This document shows, piece by piece, positions 1 through 7,855 of a stretch of DNA of 64,000 nt. Source of the DNA: VAZQ01 sp963785745 (GTDB taxonomy: Bacteria; Pseudomonadota; Alphaproteobacteria; Rhizobiales; Xanthobacteraceae); assembly GCA_963785745.1 (NCBI GenBank), contig CAWAWR010000005.1:1-64000 (forward strand), read 5' to 3'. Both the position numbers and the translations under genes were made by a program. The stretch's first letter is position 1. Each line of letters begins with the position of its first letter. Below the pieces are notes generated by a model. It worked only from the letters and a program-made list of their open reading frames with translations. It was not told the origin of the DNA and did not search any database.

Positions 1-217
1 GCAGCTTGGCGGTTCCATCGCCTTCGACTGGTCGGAAGAGGGTGTCGTAGTCACATTGCGGATGAGCAAGAGCCGCCTCTCAAATAAAGCCCGGTCTATT
101 CTTGAAATCCGCCAACGACGTCGGTCCCCCGCTGATGTCCAAGCAACGTGTTACTTTCAGCATGAAGCGCATCGCTCCCGACGAGTGGCAAATCATCGTC
201 AAATCACCCGAGGTTGA
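1..217 (+). CDS. C-terminal fragment of a probable histidine kinase (5' truncated by window edge)
   Basis: The frame beginning at base 2 is open from the window edge to a TGA at 215-217. Its first ~20 residues (QLGGSIAFDWSEEGVVVTL) resemble the last strand of the HATPase domain of HWE-type sensor kinases, where a 'LGG-x-hydrophobic-x-x-DW' segment closes the protein. Most of the kinase would lie before the window. The last ~45 codons do not look kinase-like and overlap the small gene at 135-320, so the original stop may have been lost or a frame error may be present. The assignment rests on one short motif and is tentative. Confidence 0.4.
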   Translation, partial: QLGGSIAFDWSEEGVVVTLRMSKSRLSNKARSILEIRQRRRSPADVQATCYFQHEAHRSRRVANHRQITRG

Positions 218-320
218 GGACAGATTTGTCAAGGGCTTGAAGAGCAAAGAAGACTGCGAGGACTGGTTATCGGGTGATCGAAAAATCGACTGGCTCCGCT
301 CGCAGGGTCTCGCCAAATAG
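135..320 (+). CDS. small conserved-looking hypothetical protein (61 aa)
   Basis: A 61-residue soluble protein with no signal peptide or membrane segment. It alternates strand-like and helical stretches and carries a 'EDCEDWLSGDRKIDWLRSQG' C-terminal segment, a pattern I associate with short Bradyrhizobium-type proteins ending in '-W-hydrophobic-x-x-x-G'. An in-frame ATG at 102 would add 11 residues. I prefer 135 because the homologous-looking part starts there. It overlaps the end of the kinase fragment in another frame. Function is unknown. Confidence 0.5.
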   Translation: MSKQRVTFSMKRIAPDEWQIIVKSPEVEDRFVKGLKSKEDCEDWLSGDRKIDWLRSQGLAK

Positions 321-420
321 CGAGAATTCCCAGATCGTCAATCAGCAATGCAATAGGCTCTCGTGTTTTACTATTCGATAGTCGCAGACGGCTCGAAGTG
401 CCGATAAGAGGAGGGTCGCG

Positions 421-677
421 ATGGGTATTCAAATGCGGCAGATGATCCTTCTGTGGGGGGCGGTTTTACTATTCTACGCTACAGCAAATGCGGCTCCCGT
501 TGACGCCTGCAAGACCATTCTCCAGCAATCCAAGAGCGCCGCCGAGAGAGCAAGCCGGGAATCGCAACGACACTCGTGAACTTGCAAGAGGCCGCCAGTC
601 AAGTTCCAAATAATAAGAGGCGGATCGCACTGATTGCTCAGTCCTGCGTGGCTTCCGCTGAAGCATCCGGGTTCTGA
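421..677 (+). pseudogene. small exported protein with an apparent frameshift
   Basis: An ATG at 421 opens a frame with a signal-peptide-like start (MGIQMRQMILLWGAVLLFYA, then TANAAP) followed by a Cys-containing mature part, but it stops at 577-579 after 52 codons. A different frame continues without a gap to a TGA at 675-677. It encodes residues with the same character (LQEAASQVPNNKRR, then a second Cys). The two halves together would make a protein of about 85 residues with two cysteines. A one-base indel between about 540 and 570 would join them. This could be real decay or a sequence error. No family is recognised. Confidence 0.4.
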
Positions 678-706
678 AGACATATCGGATCGTCGTTGCT
701 GAATGT

Positions 707-910
707 ATGGATGATCGCGACACGGCCCGAACGGATTTGCTCGACAAGCTGGATCGCTCAATCAGCCAGATCCGGGTGGCGCAGACAAGGCATGCCGCTA
801 ATGCAGATGTTCATCGCCGCAATCAGAACGTTGACCCTCCGCCTTGGTTGGTATCCGCTAGATCGTCGCCGGCCCGCACCGAGCCTAAAGACGAGGGGCT
901 ACTACCGTAA
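707..910 (+). CDS. doubtful small hypothetical protein (67 aa)
   Basis: A short frame starting at ATG 707 encodes a polar, probably helical N-terminal half (MDDRDTARTDLLDKLDRSIS) and a proline-rich tail. There is no clear ribosome binding site, no family resemblance and no operon context, so it may be chance coding. It is listed because it is the best candidate gene between 680 and 1000. Nothing else in that stretch looks like a gene or an RNA. Confidence 0.2.
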   Translation: MDDRDTARTDLLDKLDRSISQIRVAQTRHAANADVHRRNQNVDPPPWLVSARSSPARTEPKDEGLLP

Positions 911-1004
911 CAATGCCGCAACCACGGACCACGCGACGGCGTAGAAGATTTTGCACTCCACAACGGCGTCGGCCGCAGAGGAAAGTGGACGCTTGAGAAC
1001 ATGC

Positions 1005-1304
1005 ATGAGATCAAGAAGAAGGCCGTCTGCTTTGTTTCTCAGTTTGATTGTGGCGACGCCGGCTCAAGCTTTTGCAGACGGTTGTGAATATCCTCAACAG
1101 CTTGGGCTAGCTCAAGGACCAATCGCGCCAGCGCCAAGCCGTCCATCAGCGGTTATCGCATCTCCACGCAGCGGCGCGCCGACTCCGGACGCGCTGACGG
1201 CCCCGCCGACATCGCCGACGACGGGGCCGCCACTTGCGACCCAGAGCGCGCGGGAGTGGGGCCGCAAGCGTCTTCACATCCAGCACATGGGCAGCACGGG
1301 CTAA
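1005..1304 (+). CDS. possible small exported proline-rich protein (99 aa)
   Basis: From ATG 1005 the frame starts with basic residues and a hydrophobic core ending in an Ala-x-Ala motif (SALFLSLIVATPAQAFADG), which looks like a Sec signal peptide cleaved near residue 22. The mature part is rich in Pro, Ala, Ser and Thr, ends with a short basic helix, and matches no family I know. An upstream ATG at 951 would place non-signal-like residues in front. The low-complexity tail may be a GC-rich accident. Function is unknown. Confidence 0.3.
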   Translation: MRSRRRPSALFLSLIVATPAQAFADGCEYPQQLGLAQGPIAPAPSRPSAVIASPRSGAPTPDALTAPPTSPTTGPPLATQSAREWGRKRLHIQHMGSTG

Positions 1305-1359
1305 TGGTATCCACGGATTATCCAAAGGTTTGGTCGGTCAGCTGCTGCGAGGAGCATCG

Positions 1360-1569
1360 TCACCGCCGCCGGATTTCTATTCTCGTGCCGGGCGGCATGT
1401 CGGGCGGATCGTCGGGGCCACCGCTCGGGTTGTAGTATTTGCACGGCATTCCCGGCGCGCCGCATTCGCAGCCGCCTTCAATGCCCCAAGGTATGGCCCG
1501 GTGCGCTTCGCAAACCCACTTCGCGTCGCGACAGAACAGACAGTTAGGCAAACGCTTTGCTGACAACAT
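1360..1569 (-). CDS. small cysteine-rich, possibly zinc-binding protein (69 aa)
   Basis: The 69-residue product has paired cysteines: 'CLFC' near the start, 'WVCEAH', then 'CECGAPGMPC' in the centre. It ends in a proline/glycine-rich tail. The 'WVCE-H ... C-x-CG-x-x-G-x-PC' arrangement is one I associate with short uncharacterised rhizobial proteins that probably bind zinc. Start: ATG at 1567-1569, chosen because the Cys-rich part begins soon after; the frame stays open further upstream. It lies next to another broken small gene on the same strand (1580-1764). The role is not known. Confidence 0.5.
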   Translation of the reverse strand: MLSAKRLPNCLFCRDAKWVCEAHRAIPWGIEGGCECGAPGMPCKYYNPSGGPDDPPDMPPGTRIEIRRR

Positions 1570-1579
1570 TGGGCTGAGG

Positions 1580-1764
1580 CTAGTCGGCGTTCGCAGGCTC
1601 GTTGACTTGGATGTAAATCGAACACCCGATGACGGCCGCAGTCTCGTCACTGAGTTCGCCGTACTCGATCAGGGCGGCGCGGCGATCATAGGCGTCGATC
1701 GCGTCGGCATACGGCCCGGAATGGAATTGGTAGCGCAGCCCTGGTGCGTGATGGTCTCGTCCAT
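1580..1764 (-). pseudogene. small hypothetical protein, frameshifted near its start
   Basis: A strong Shine-Dalgarno AAGGAG (reading 1777 to 1772) precedes an ATG at 1764 that opens MDETITHQG and then runs into an unlike sequence. In a second frame the same DNA reads LRYQFHSGPYADAIDAYDRR and on to a stop at 1580-1582, which looks far more like a protein. A one-base indel near 1740 would join the two into a ~61-residue acidic protein. Without it, the good reading frame has no conventional start apart from upstream TTG codons. No family is recognised. Either sequence error or true decay is possible. Confidence 0.4.
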
Positions 1765-1960
1765 TGGGATACTCCTTACGCAACAAACAATGACATCGTG
1801 CCCTGACGCGCCCTCGGCCCACACCTGCGGGGCAGCGGACCATACGTGGCCTGGTGGCTGCCAAGCATACTTCGTTAATCGGCCGTCAATTGGGCCGGTT
1901 TCCAATTAACGAACAACCGCTCAGAGAACATAAAAAGTCAATTCTTTCACGGAGTTACTT

Positions 1961-2037
1961 TGGCGCGCCCGAAGAGATTCGAACTCCTGACCCCCAGATT
2001 CGTAGTCTGGTGCTCTATCCAGCTGAGCTACGGGCGC
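1961..2037 (-). tRNA. tRNA-Arg (anticodon ACG)
   Basis: The minus strand folds into a full cloverleaf. The 7-bp acceptor is GCGCCCG/CGGGCGC, the D arm contains AGCTCAGCTGGATAGAGC, and the anticodon stem CCAGA/TCTGG closes a loop CTACGAA with anticodon ACG. The T arm reads AGGAG-TTCGAAT-CTCTT. The 3' end reads discriminator G then CCA, so CCA is encoded. Anticodon ACG (read as ICG after deamination) decodes CGN arginine codons. No integrase or attachment-site duplication is seen beside it. Confidence 0.96.
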
Positions 2038-2235
2038 GTCGTGCGCATCGCGCCGAAATTGTTGGCGGATGCGCGGGCAGAACCGGGCGCCAAGGCGCCC
2101 GGAACGGGGTCATAGCTATAGCCTCCGTTCCGCGATGGCAAGGGAGGCGAAATAGGCCTGTTTTCAGCGCGTTCCGCCCTCGACCCGTCATCCTGACGCG
2201 CCCACCGGCTGGGCCTCGAAGGATGCACGGTCAAG

Positions 2236-2267
2236 CTGGCATGGCGCGATCCTGGCATGGCGCGATC
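2236..2267 (+). repeat. perfect tandem duplication of a 16-bp unit in a 380-bp gene-free stretch
   Basis: The unit CTGGCATGGCGCGATC occurs twice back to back (2236-2251 and 2252-2267). It lies in the gene-free stretch 2038-2419 between the tRNA and the LuxR-type regulator. Just before it, 2186-2230 reads like a degraded copy of a 'GTCATCCTGA ... CCTCGAAGGATG' sequence that I have seen repeatedly between genes in Bradyrhizobium relatives. I see no gene, RNA or clear promoter elsewhere in this stretch. Confidence 0.7.
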
Positions 2268-2419
2268 AACGTCCCGCCGGATCCGCCATCTTCGCCGACG
2301 GGAACCACAGCTGGCAGGCGCCAATTACGATTTTGGCATCGCGCTGTGGCTTCGAATAATGTCGGCCATTGGAAAATTGATTGTGCGGCACGCACCTTTC
2401 GGGCGGACGGCGGGAAATC

Positions 2420-3535
2420 ATGGGCGGGCAAGAGGTCAACCTCGAGCGATTGCAAGAGGTGACCGCACGACTTGGTGACGCGGCAATCGATCCGACGATC
2501 TGGCCGGAAATCATGCAGCAGATCAGCTCGGCCGCGGGCGCAACCGGCGCCGCGCTCTTGCAGAGCGATTTGCGAACGCCGGACATCCCGCGCACCACGG
2601 GGGTGGACGATTACTTCCGCAGCTATTTCGCCAACGGATGGCACACGCGAGACATCCGTGCGGACAGAGGCGTTCCCTTGCTGCTGCAGGGCGAAAAGGT
2701 GATCATCGATCAAGACATCCTGACCCCTGAGGAGATGCGGCGCGCCGGCCTGTATGCCGAGTTTTTGATTCCCTTCGGCCTGCAATGGTTCGCGGCAATC
2801 GGCTTCTGGTCCGGCCCCGTATTGTGGGGCCTTACGATTCAGCGGACGCAGCGACAGGGAGCCTTCAACCACCGCGACAAGCGTATCTTCGCCCGATTGT
2901 CGCAACGTCTGACCGAGGCCGCGACGCTGTCGCATGCGGTCGGAAAAGCGGTTTTGACGGGCATGACCAATGGGTTCGGGCTGCTCGATGAGCCCGCGCT
3001 TGCGCTCGACCGTTCCGGGTGCGTGCTCGATATAAATGCAGCGGCCGAGCGTGTTTTCGATCATGAGGTCTGTGTCAGGAACCGCCGGCTTTGCGTAAGT
3101 GACAAGCGAGCCAGCGCCGCACTTGATGCGTTCATGGATCAATTGCGCACAACGCCTGACACAGCGCCGTTACCGTGTCCCACCATCGCAGTTCGGCGCT
3201 GGGGAAAACGGCCTCTCATCGTGCGCATCCTGCCGGTGGATGGAGCCGCGCGCACGCCGTTTCTCGGCGCCCGCGTGCTGCTGCTTTTGTCCGACCTCGA
3301 CGTGGAGCGCCCGCCGGACTCCGCCGTGATTGCGGAGGCCTTTGGCCTGTCGCCGGCGGAAACGAAGCTTGCGTCGCTGATTGCCACGGGTCTTTCTCCC
3401 CGGCGGGCGGCGGAAGAATTGGGTATCGCGCACGAAACCGCGCGCGACCGGTTGAAAGCCGTGTTCGCCAAAACGGGGACACACCGGCAGAGCGAGCTTG
3501 TGGCGCTGCTGGCGCGTGGCCCTGCTTTGCCCTAG
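2420..3535 (+). CDS. LuxR-type helix-turn-helix transcriptional regulator
   Basis: A 371-residue regulator. The last ~65 residues form a LuxR/GerE-type DNA-binding domain (FGLSPAETKLASLIATGLSP, then RRAAEELGIAHETARDRLKAVFAKTG). The first ~300 residues carry no receiver signature. They look like a GAF/PAS-type sensing region of the kind found in a large set of rhizobial LuxR regulators. Start chosen at ATG 2420 (MGGQEVNLERL); a TTG at 2381 would add 13 residues of unlikely sequence. Its stop codon sits in the palindrome CTAG shared with the stop of the convergent histidine kinase. The ligand and targets are unknown. Confidence 0.8.
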   Translation: MGGQEVNLERLQEVTARLGDAAIDPTIWPEIMQQISSAAGATGAALLQSDLRTPDIPRTTGVDDYFRSYFANGWHTRDIRADRGVPLLLQGEKVIIDQDILTPEEMRRAGLYAEFLIPFGLQWFAAIGFWSGPVLWGLTIQRTQRQGAFNHRDKRIFARLSQRLTEAATLSHAVGKAVLTGMTNGFGLLDEPALALDRSGCVLDINAAAERVFDHEVCVRNRRLCVSDKRASAALDAFMDQLRTTPDTAPLPCPTIAVRRWGKRPLIVRILPVDGAARTPFLGARVLLLLSDLDVERPPDSAVIAEAFGLSPAETKLASLIATGLSPRRAAEELGIAHETARDRLKAVFAKTGTHRQSELVALLARGPALP

Positions 3536-5013
3536 GCCCGCGCCCGCTCGCCGCGGCGGGCCTGCAATTCGACCGCGCGGTCGGGAATGGTGACGCGGAA
3601 AGTGGCGCCGATGGTGCCTTCCACCAGCCGGATCTCGCCGTCATGGGCGCGCACCAGCTCGGCGGCGATGACGAGGCCGAGGCCCGAGCCACCGGTGCGC
3701 GTCGAGCTCTTGAACGGCTCGAACAGATGCGCGCGGGTCGTTTCCGGAATGCCGGGCCCGGTGTCGGACACCTCGATCTCCACCACCGCGCCCTCGCGCC
3801 GGCCGGTGATGCGGATCTGGTCGCGCCCGGGATCGCGGGCGGCGCGGCTCTCCAGCGCCTGCACCGCATTGCGCGCGAGATTGAGCACGATGCGGAACAG
3901 CTGATCGGGATCGGCGTCGACCACGAGGCCGCGCTCGACCGCGCCGATCCAGCGGATCGGCGTATCGGGCGCCAGCTCGAGCGACTCGCGCACCTCGTTG
4001 ACCAAGGGTTCGAGCGCGATCGGCCGGCGGTCCGGCGGCGGCTCCTGCGCGCGACCGTAGGACAGCGTCGACTTGCAGAACGAGATCGCGCGCTCGAGCG
4101 CGCGCATCAGCTTCGGGGCGAAGCGCTGCACCTGCTGGTCCTGCGAGACCAGGAGCCGGTCGGAAAACAGCTGCGCGGACGTCAACAGGTTGCGCAGATC
4201 GTGGTTGATCTTTGATACGGCGAGCCCGAGCGCCGCGAGCCGCGTCTTCTGCTGCAACAACGTGCCGAGATCGCGCTGCATATCGGCGAGCTCGCGCTCG
4301 GCGGTGCCGATCTCGTCCGACCGGCGCGACGCCACGATGATGCGCGCGGGATTCTCCGGCTCGGCGCGGAACCTGGTCATGTTGGCGGTGATGCGGCGCA
4401 GCGGCCGCACGAACAGGTAGTGCAGCGTGAGGTAGACCAGCGTGGCGGTGATGGCGGAAATGATCAGCGACAGCACCAGGATGTTCGACGAGAATTGCAG
4501 CATCGCCGCCCGCAACGGCTTCTCGTCGAGGATGATCTCCACGAACTCGCCGCCGCGCGGCGCGTTGCCGAGCACCCGGATGACATCGTTGTCGGTGGAC
4601 AGCAAGACGCCGAAGGCATTGATGATGGCGCGGTGCCAGGACACGTCGCGCAGATCGACGTCGTGGTCGACCGTCGGCGGCATGTCGCCGACCATCAGCA
4701 GCCGGCGCTGCGAGCCCATCTTCATGGCGACGGCGCGCGCGCCGATCGAGTTGAGCACCTGCTGGGTTAATCCGTCGGGCACCTGCGGCGTCGCCTCCAG
4801 CACCAGCGCGGCGGTGTAGGCGTCGGAGAGCTTGTCGCGCAGCCAGTTCAGCCGGAAATTCGCGATCGACGGCACATAGATCAGCACTTCCGCGAGCATC
4901 ACGAACAGGATCGTGAGCACCAGCAGCTTGTCGGACAGGCCCAGCCGCGCGAACAGGCGCTGCTTCAGCCCTGCCCCGTTCGTCGCCTCGGAATGATCCG
5001 TCGTCTGGTCCAT
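3532..5013 (-). CDS. membrane-bound sensor histidine kinase
   Basis: A 493-residue two-component sensor. It has TM1 at about 29-48, a periplasmic sensor of ~130 residues, TM2 at about 178-202 and a HAMP-like linker. The H-box 'AVSKINHDLRNLLTSA' puts the phospho-accepting His near residue 271. The ATPase domain has an N-box (LNLARNAVQAL), G1 (DTGPGIP) and G2 (GGSGLGL). Start taken at the ATG in MDQTTDH (5013), because ten extra upstream residues are not expected in the family. No response regulator gene is adjacent, so it is an orphan here. It converges on the LuxR-type gene with a 4-bp stop-stop overlap. Confidence 0.9.
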   Translation of the reverse strand: MDQTTDHSEATNGAGLKQRLFARLGLSDKLLVLTILFVMLAEVLIYVPSIANFRLNWLRDKLSDAYTAALVLEATPQVPDGLTQQVLNSIGARAVAMKMGSQRRLLMVGDMPPTVDHDVDLRDVSWHRAIINAFGVLLSTDNDVIRVLGNAPRGGEFVEIILDEKPLRAAMLQFSSNILVLSLIISAITATLVYLTLHYLFVRPLRRITANMTRFRAEPENPARIIVASRRSDEIGTAERELADMQRDLGTLLQQKTRLAALGLAVSKINHDLRNLLTSAQLFSDRLLVSQDQQVQRFAPKLMRALERAISFCKSTLSYGRAQEPPPDRRPIALEPLVNEVRESLELAPDTPIRWIGAVERGLVVDADPDQLFRIVLNLARNAVQALESRAARDPGRDQIRITGRREGAVVEIEVSDTGPGIPETTRAHLFEPFKSSTRTGGSGLGLVIAAELVRAHDGEIRLVEGTIGATFRVTIPDRAVELQARRGERARA

Positions 5014-5054
5014 GATCGATCGCGGATTTAGAAACGCCGCCAAACCTGTTGATT

Positions 5055-5103
5055 GAGCACGATCTTATCCCAAAAGCCGGTTCCGCTTTTCGGGACCACG
5101 CTC
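5055..5103 (+). repeat. REP-like 49-nt imperfect palindrome, copy 1
   Basis: The element begins GAGCACGATC and ends GACCACGCTC, with a central AAAAGCCGGTTCCGCTTTT inverted repeat. It is the same length as the element at 57722-57770 and aligns without gaps when that copy is read on the opposite strand. Such 'GAGCAT ... ATGCTC' palindromes with a CGAAAAnCGG core are widespread between genes in Bradyrhizobium and relatives. Its last base lies inside the TAG stop codon of the adjacent oxidoreductase gene (5103-5105), so it may form a hairpin at the 3' end of that transcript. Confidence 0.8.
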
Positions 5104-6530
5104 TAGCCGAAACGGCGTAGCCACCCAATGATGCGCCGCACAAATGGGCTCGTCAAACGCGGTACGAAATAGCTGATGGCGGCGCGTTTACCGATCTCTC
5201 CCAGGGTCGGATACGGCACCACGGTACCGGCAATCGCCCGGATATTAAGCCGATTTGCCCGCGCCAGCGTCCAGGTCGCGATCAGTTCGCCAGCGGCGGG
5301 GCCGACAATGGTGGCCCCGAGAATTGTCCCTCGCTTGTCGGTGATGACCTTGATGTGGCCGCGGGTCGAGCGCTCCGCCTGGGCGCGGTCGTTCTCGCGC
5401 AGCGGCCAGCGCAGGATGCGGATGGATTTGCTGGCGCGGCGCGCTTCGTCTTCGGTGAGACCGACATGCGCGAGCTCGGGGTCGGTGAAGGTCACGCGCG
5501 GGATCAGGCTGTCGTCGGCCTTCACCGGCAGCCGGAACAGCGCGTTCTTGATGACAAGGCCGGCGTGATAGTTGGCGACGTGGGTGAACTGCGGCCCGCC
5601 GGCGACGTCGCCGATGGCGTAGACGCGGCGGTTGCTGGTGCGCATTCCCCGATTGACGACGATGCCTGCCGAGGTGTGCGCGATCCCAGCCGCGTCGAGC
5701 GCGAGGCCTTCGACATTGGGATGGCGGCCGGTCGCCACCAGGAGATGGCTGCCGACGATGCGCTCGGCGGCGGCGCCGGTTCCGAGGATCGCCGCGATGC
5801 CCCAGGCGTCGGCTTCGACGCGCGTCACGGCAACGCCCTGGCGCAGCGTAACGCCCTCCTCCGCGAGCTGGTCGAGCACGACGCGCGCGCATTCGGCATC
5901 TTCACGGGCGAGCGGCGCGCCGGCCTCCAGCACCGTGACGGCGGCGCCGAGCCGGCGGAACGCCTGCGCCAGCTCGAGGCCCATCGGACCGCCGCCAAGG
6001 ACGATGAGATGCTGCGGACAGGCGGTCAGGTCGAACACGGAGTCGTTGGTGAGGAACGGGGTGGTGTTGAGTCCGGCAATCGGCGGGATCGCCGGCGACG
6101 AACCGGTCGCGATGACGAACCGGCGCGCCTTGATCTCGATGCCGTCGCCGACCGCAATGGTGGCCTTGTCCTTGAAGCGGGCCTCGCCTTCGATCACCCG
6201 CACGCCGAGACCGCCGAAGCGCTCCTTCGAATCGTTCGGGGCGATCGCGGCGATCACGCTCTTCACATGGTCGTGCACGCGCGCGAAGTCGATCTGCGGC
6301 ACGGCCGCCGCGATGCCGAACGCATCGGTGCCGGAGAAAGCGTACGCGCGCCGCGCGGCGGCGATCAGCGCCTTCGACGGCACGCAGCCGGCGTTGAGGC
6401 ACTCGCCGCCCATCCTGCCTTTCTCGACCAACACCACCGGCACACCGAAAGCGGCGGCCGCGGCCGCTACCGAGAGGCCGCCGGATCCGCCGCCGATCAC
6501 GCAGATGTCCGGTGTGATGAGCTCGGTCAT
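5103..6530 (-). CDS. FAD-dependent pyridine nucleotide-disulfide oxidoreductase, MerA-like branch
   Basis: A 475-residue class I flavoprotein disulfide reductase. The N-terminal FAD fold is GGGSGG, followed by the redox-active 'GGECLNAGCVPSK' (Cys44 and Cys49). The NAD(P) fold is 'VLGGGPMGLE', and 'YAIGDVAGGPQFTH' is the second FAD motif. The C-terminal dimerisation domain reads 'PYPTLGE' where lipoamide dehydrogenases have His-Pro-Thr, so the catalytic His is a Tyr as in MerA-type enzymes. There is no mercury-binding domain and no mer operon. The gene lies 44 nt after a TVP38 gene, a pairing seen in many bacteria. The substrate is unknown. Confidence 0.88.
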   Translation of the reverse strand: MTELITPDICVIGGGSGGLSVAAAAAAFGVPVVLVEKGRMGGECLNAGCVPSKALIAAARRAYAFSGTDAFGIAAAVPQIDFARVHDHVKSVIAAIAPNDSKERFGGLGVRVIEGEARFKDKATIAVGDGIEIKARRFVIATGSSPAIPPIAGLNTTPFLTNDSVFDLTACPQHLIVLGGGPMGLELAQAFRRLGAAVTVLEAGAPLAREDAECARVVLDQLAEEGVTLRQGVAVTRVEADAWGIAAILGTGAAAERIVGSHLLVATGRHPNVEGLALDAAGIAHTSAGIVVNRGMRTSNRRVYAIGDVAGGPQFTHVANYHAGLVIKNALFRLPVKADDSLIPRVTFTDPELAHVGLTEDEARRASKSIRILRWPLRENDRAQAERSTRGHIKVITDKRGTILGATIVGPAAGELIATWTLARANRLNIRAIAGTVVPYPTLGEIGKRAAISYFVPRLTSPFVRRIIGWLRRFG

Positions 6531-6574
6531 TCCCTGCCCTTTTGTCCCCCCCGCGACGAGCGCTCGGGAAACAT

Positions 6575-7375
6575 CTAGCCCGACGAGTTGGCGACGCGCC
6601 GTGCGCGCAGCCGCTTTACCGCGACCGGTATCAGCGCGATGACGCCCAGCGCCGCCAGCGCGCCCAGCAATTCCGGCGTCACCGCCGCCTTGATGTCGAA
6701 GTCGAGACGGCAGTCGGTGCGGCCGGCGGCGAGGCAGGCATTGTAGATCGCGGCCTGCGCGCGGATCACGCTGTCGAGCCCCGCGCCCACGAAAGCGAAC
6801 GTGAACGTCCCCGGGATGATGCCGATGCCGGTCGCCGCGATGAAGGTCGGCAGATGGACGCCGACCAGCGCCGCGACGAGATTGATCAGAAAGAACGGGA
6901 ACACCGGCACCAGCCGCAGGAACAGGAGATAATGGAACGCGTCGGCGCGAAAGCCGTCCGCGAGCTTCTCGGCCAGCGGTCCCGCGCGCCGCGCCAGGTG
7001 CTCGCCGAACGCGCTCGTCGCGATCATGAAGATGATGGTTGCGCCGGTGGTCGCCCCGATCACCGCGGCCGCGCCACCGACAAGGCCGCCGAACAGGAAG
7101 CCGCCCGACAACGTCATGACCAGGCCGCCCGGCACCGACAGCGCAACCGCCACCACATAGATCGCGACATAGATGGCGATGGCGGCGACCCAGTTGTCCT
7201 GGATGAAGGCGTGCACCGCGCTGTGATGGCGAAGGAGCGTCTCGAAGGAAATATTCCGGTTCCAGCCGAAGGCGATGGCCGCGACCGACAGCGCCACCAC
7301 CGCCGCCAGCGGCAGCCACCGGCGCAGGCACGATCGCGCCGGTTGTTGCTGCGGGCTCAAGGGCAGTTCGGACAT
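6575..7375 (-). CDS. TVP38/TMEM64 (DedA-related) family inner-membrane protein
   Basis: A 266-residue polytopic membrane protein. One TM near the N-terminus is followed by the VTT/SNARE-associated domain, with a 'GGLVMTLSGGFLFGGLVGG' glycine-rich segment and the 'FLRLVPVFPFFLINLVAAL' motif typical of the family. It ends with a C-terminal TM. DedA/TVP38 proteins are linked to lipid or undecaprenyl-phosphate flipping, but the substrate here is not known. The ATG at 7375 has a GGAG ribosome site nine bases upstream; a GTG/ATG further up would add 18 residues. It is the first gene of a probable two-gene operon with the oxidoreductase. Confidence 0.88.
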   Translation of the reverse strand: MSELPLSPQQQPARSCLRRWLPLAAVVALSVAAIAFGWNRNISFETLLRHHSAVHAFIQDNWVAAIAIYVAIYVVAVALSVPGGLVMTLSGGFLFGGLVGGAAAVIGATTGATIIFMIATSAFGEHLARRAGPLAEKLADGFRADAFHYLLFLRLVPVFPFFLINLVAALVGVHLPTFIAATGIGIIPGTFTFAFVGAGLDSVIRAQAAIYNACLAAGRTDCRLDFDIKAAVTPELLGALAALGVIALIPVAVKRLRARRVANSSG

Positions 7376-7550
7376 CGACGCTCCAAGGCCGGCCCCGGGG
7401 CGCCGGTCCACAGGCCGCATGCGGGGCATTAACGCAAAATCCGACTCTCCCGACCTCTATACATGAGGGCGCTCGGCGGCGGGGTCATCTCACCGTCATT
7501 TGAGCCGATTTTGCAGGGACTTCACGGACTTGCGCCCAGACCCTGTTCCA

Positions 7551-7580
7551 TTGACGAGCAAGGGCGGCCTCCCTTATAAG
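7551..7580 (+). promoter_or_regulatory. predicted sigma-70-type promoter of the rpmH-rnpA-yidC operon
   Basis: TTGACG (7551-7556) and TATAAG (7575-7580) are separated by 18 bp and lie about 120 bp before the rpmH GTG. This is the best match to a housekeeping -35/-10 pair in the 324-bp gene-free stretch 7376-7699. The rest of that stretch holds no gene that I can support. A short inverted repeat AGCCG/CGGCT near 7640 could form a weak leader hairpin. Confidence 0.6.
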
Positions 7581-7699
7581 CCGCGGGACTTGAAAAGTGC
7601 CGGCGACCCCCACAGATGGCGTTTTTCGGGCGCGAAGCCGCCTTTCGGCTCGCTCCGGGGTGATCCATCGGCACAACAGCATCAGGCGGAGAAGCACCC

Positions 7700-7834
7700 G
7701 TGAAGCGGACCTATCAACCCAGCAAGATCGTGCGCAAGCGCCGTCATGGATTTCGCGCGCGGATGGCGACCACGGGCGGCCGCAAGGTGGTTGCCGCCCG
7801 GCGCAATCGCGGCCGCAAGCGTCTCAGCGCCTGA
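7700..7834 (+). CDS. rpmH: 50S ribosomal protein L34
   Basis: A 44-residue, very basic protein that starts MKRTYQPSKIVRKRRHGFRA and ends GRKRLSA, the full L34 signature. It binds 23S rRNA in the large subunit. The start is GTG at 7700, preceded by GGCGGAGAAG. The gene is the first of the usual rpmH-rnpA-yidC group, with rnpA 21 nt downstream. It is shorter than 60 codons and easily missed. Confidence 0.98.
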   Translation: MKRTYQPSKIVRKRRHGFRARMATTGGRKVVAARRNRGRKRLSA

Positions 7835-7855
7835 CCCACAACCCCGCGCATCGCG

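Noticed and set aside
1961..2419. Genomic island or prophage inserted at the tRNA-Arg gene
   Set aside because: No integrase, no duplicated tRNA 3' end and no phage genes were found in the window.
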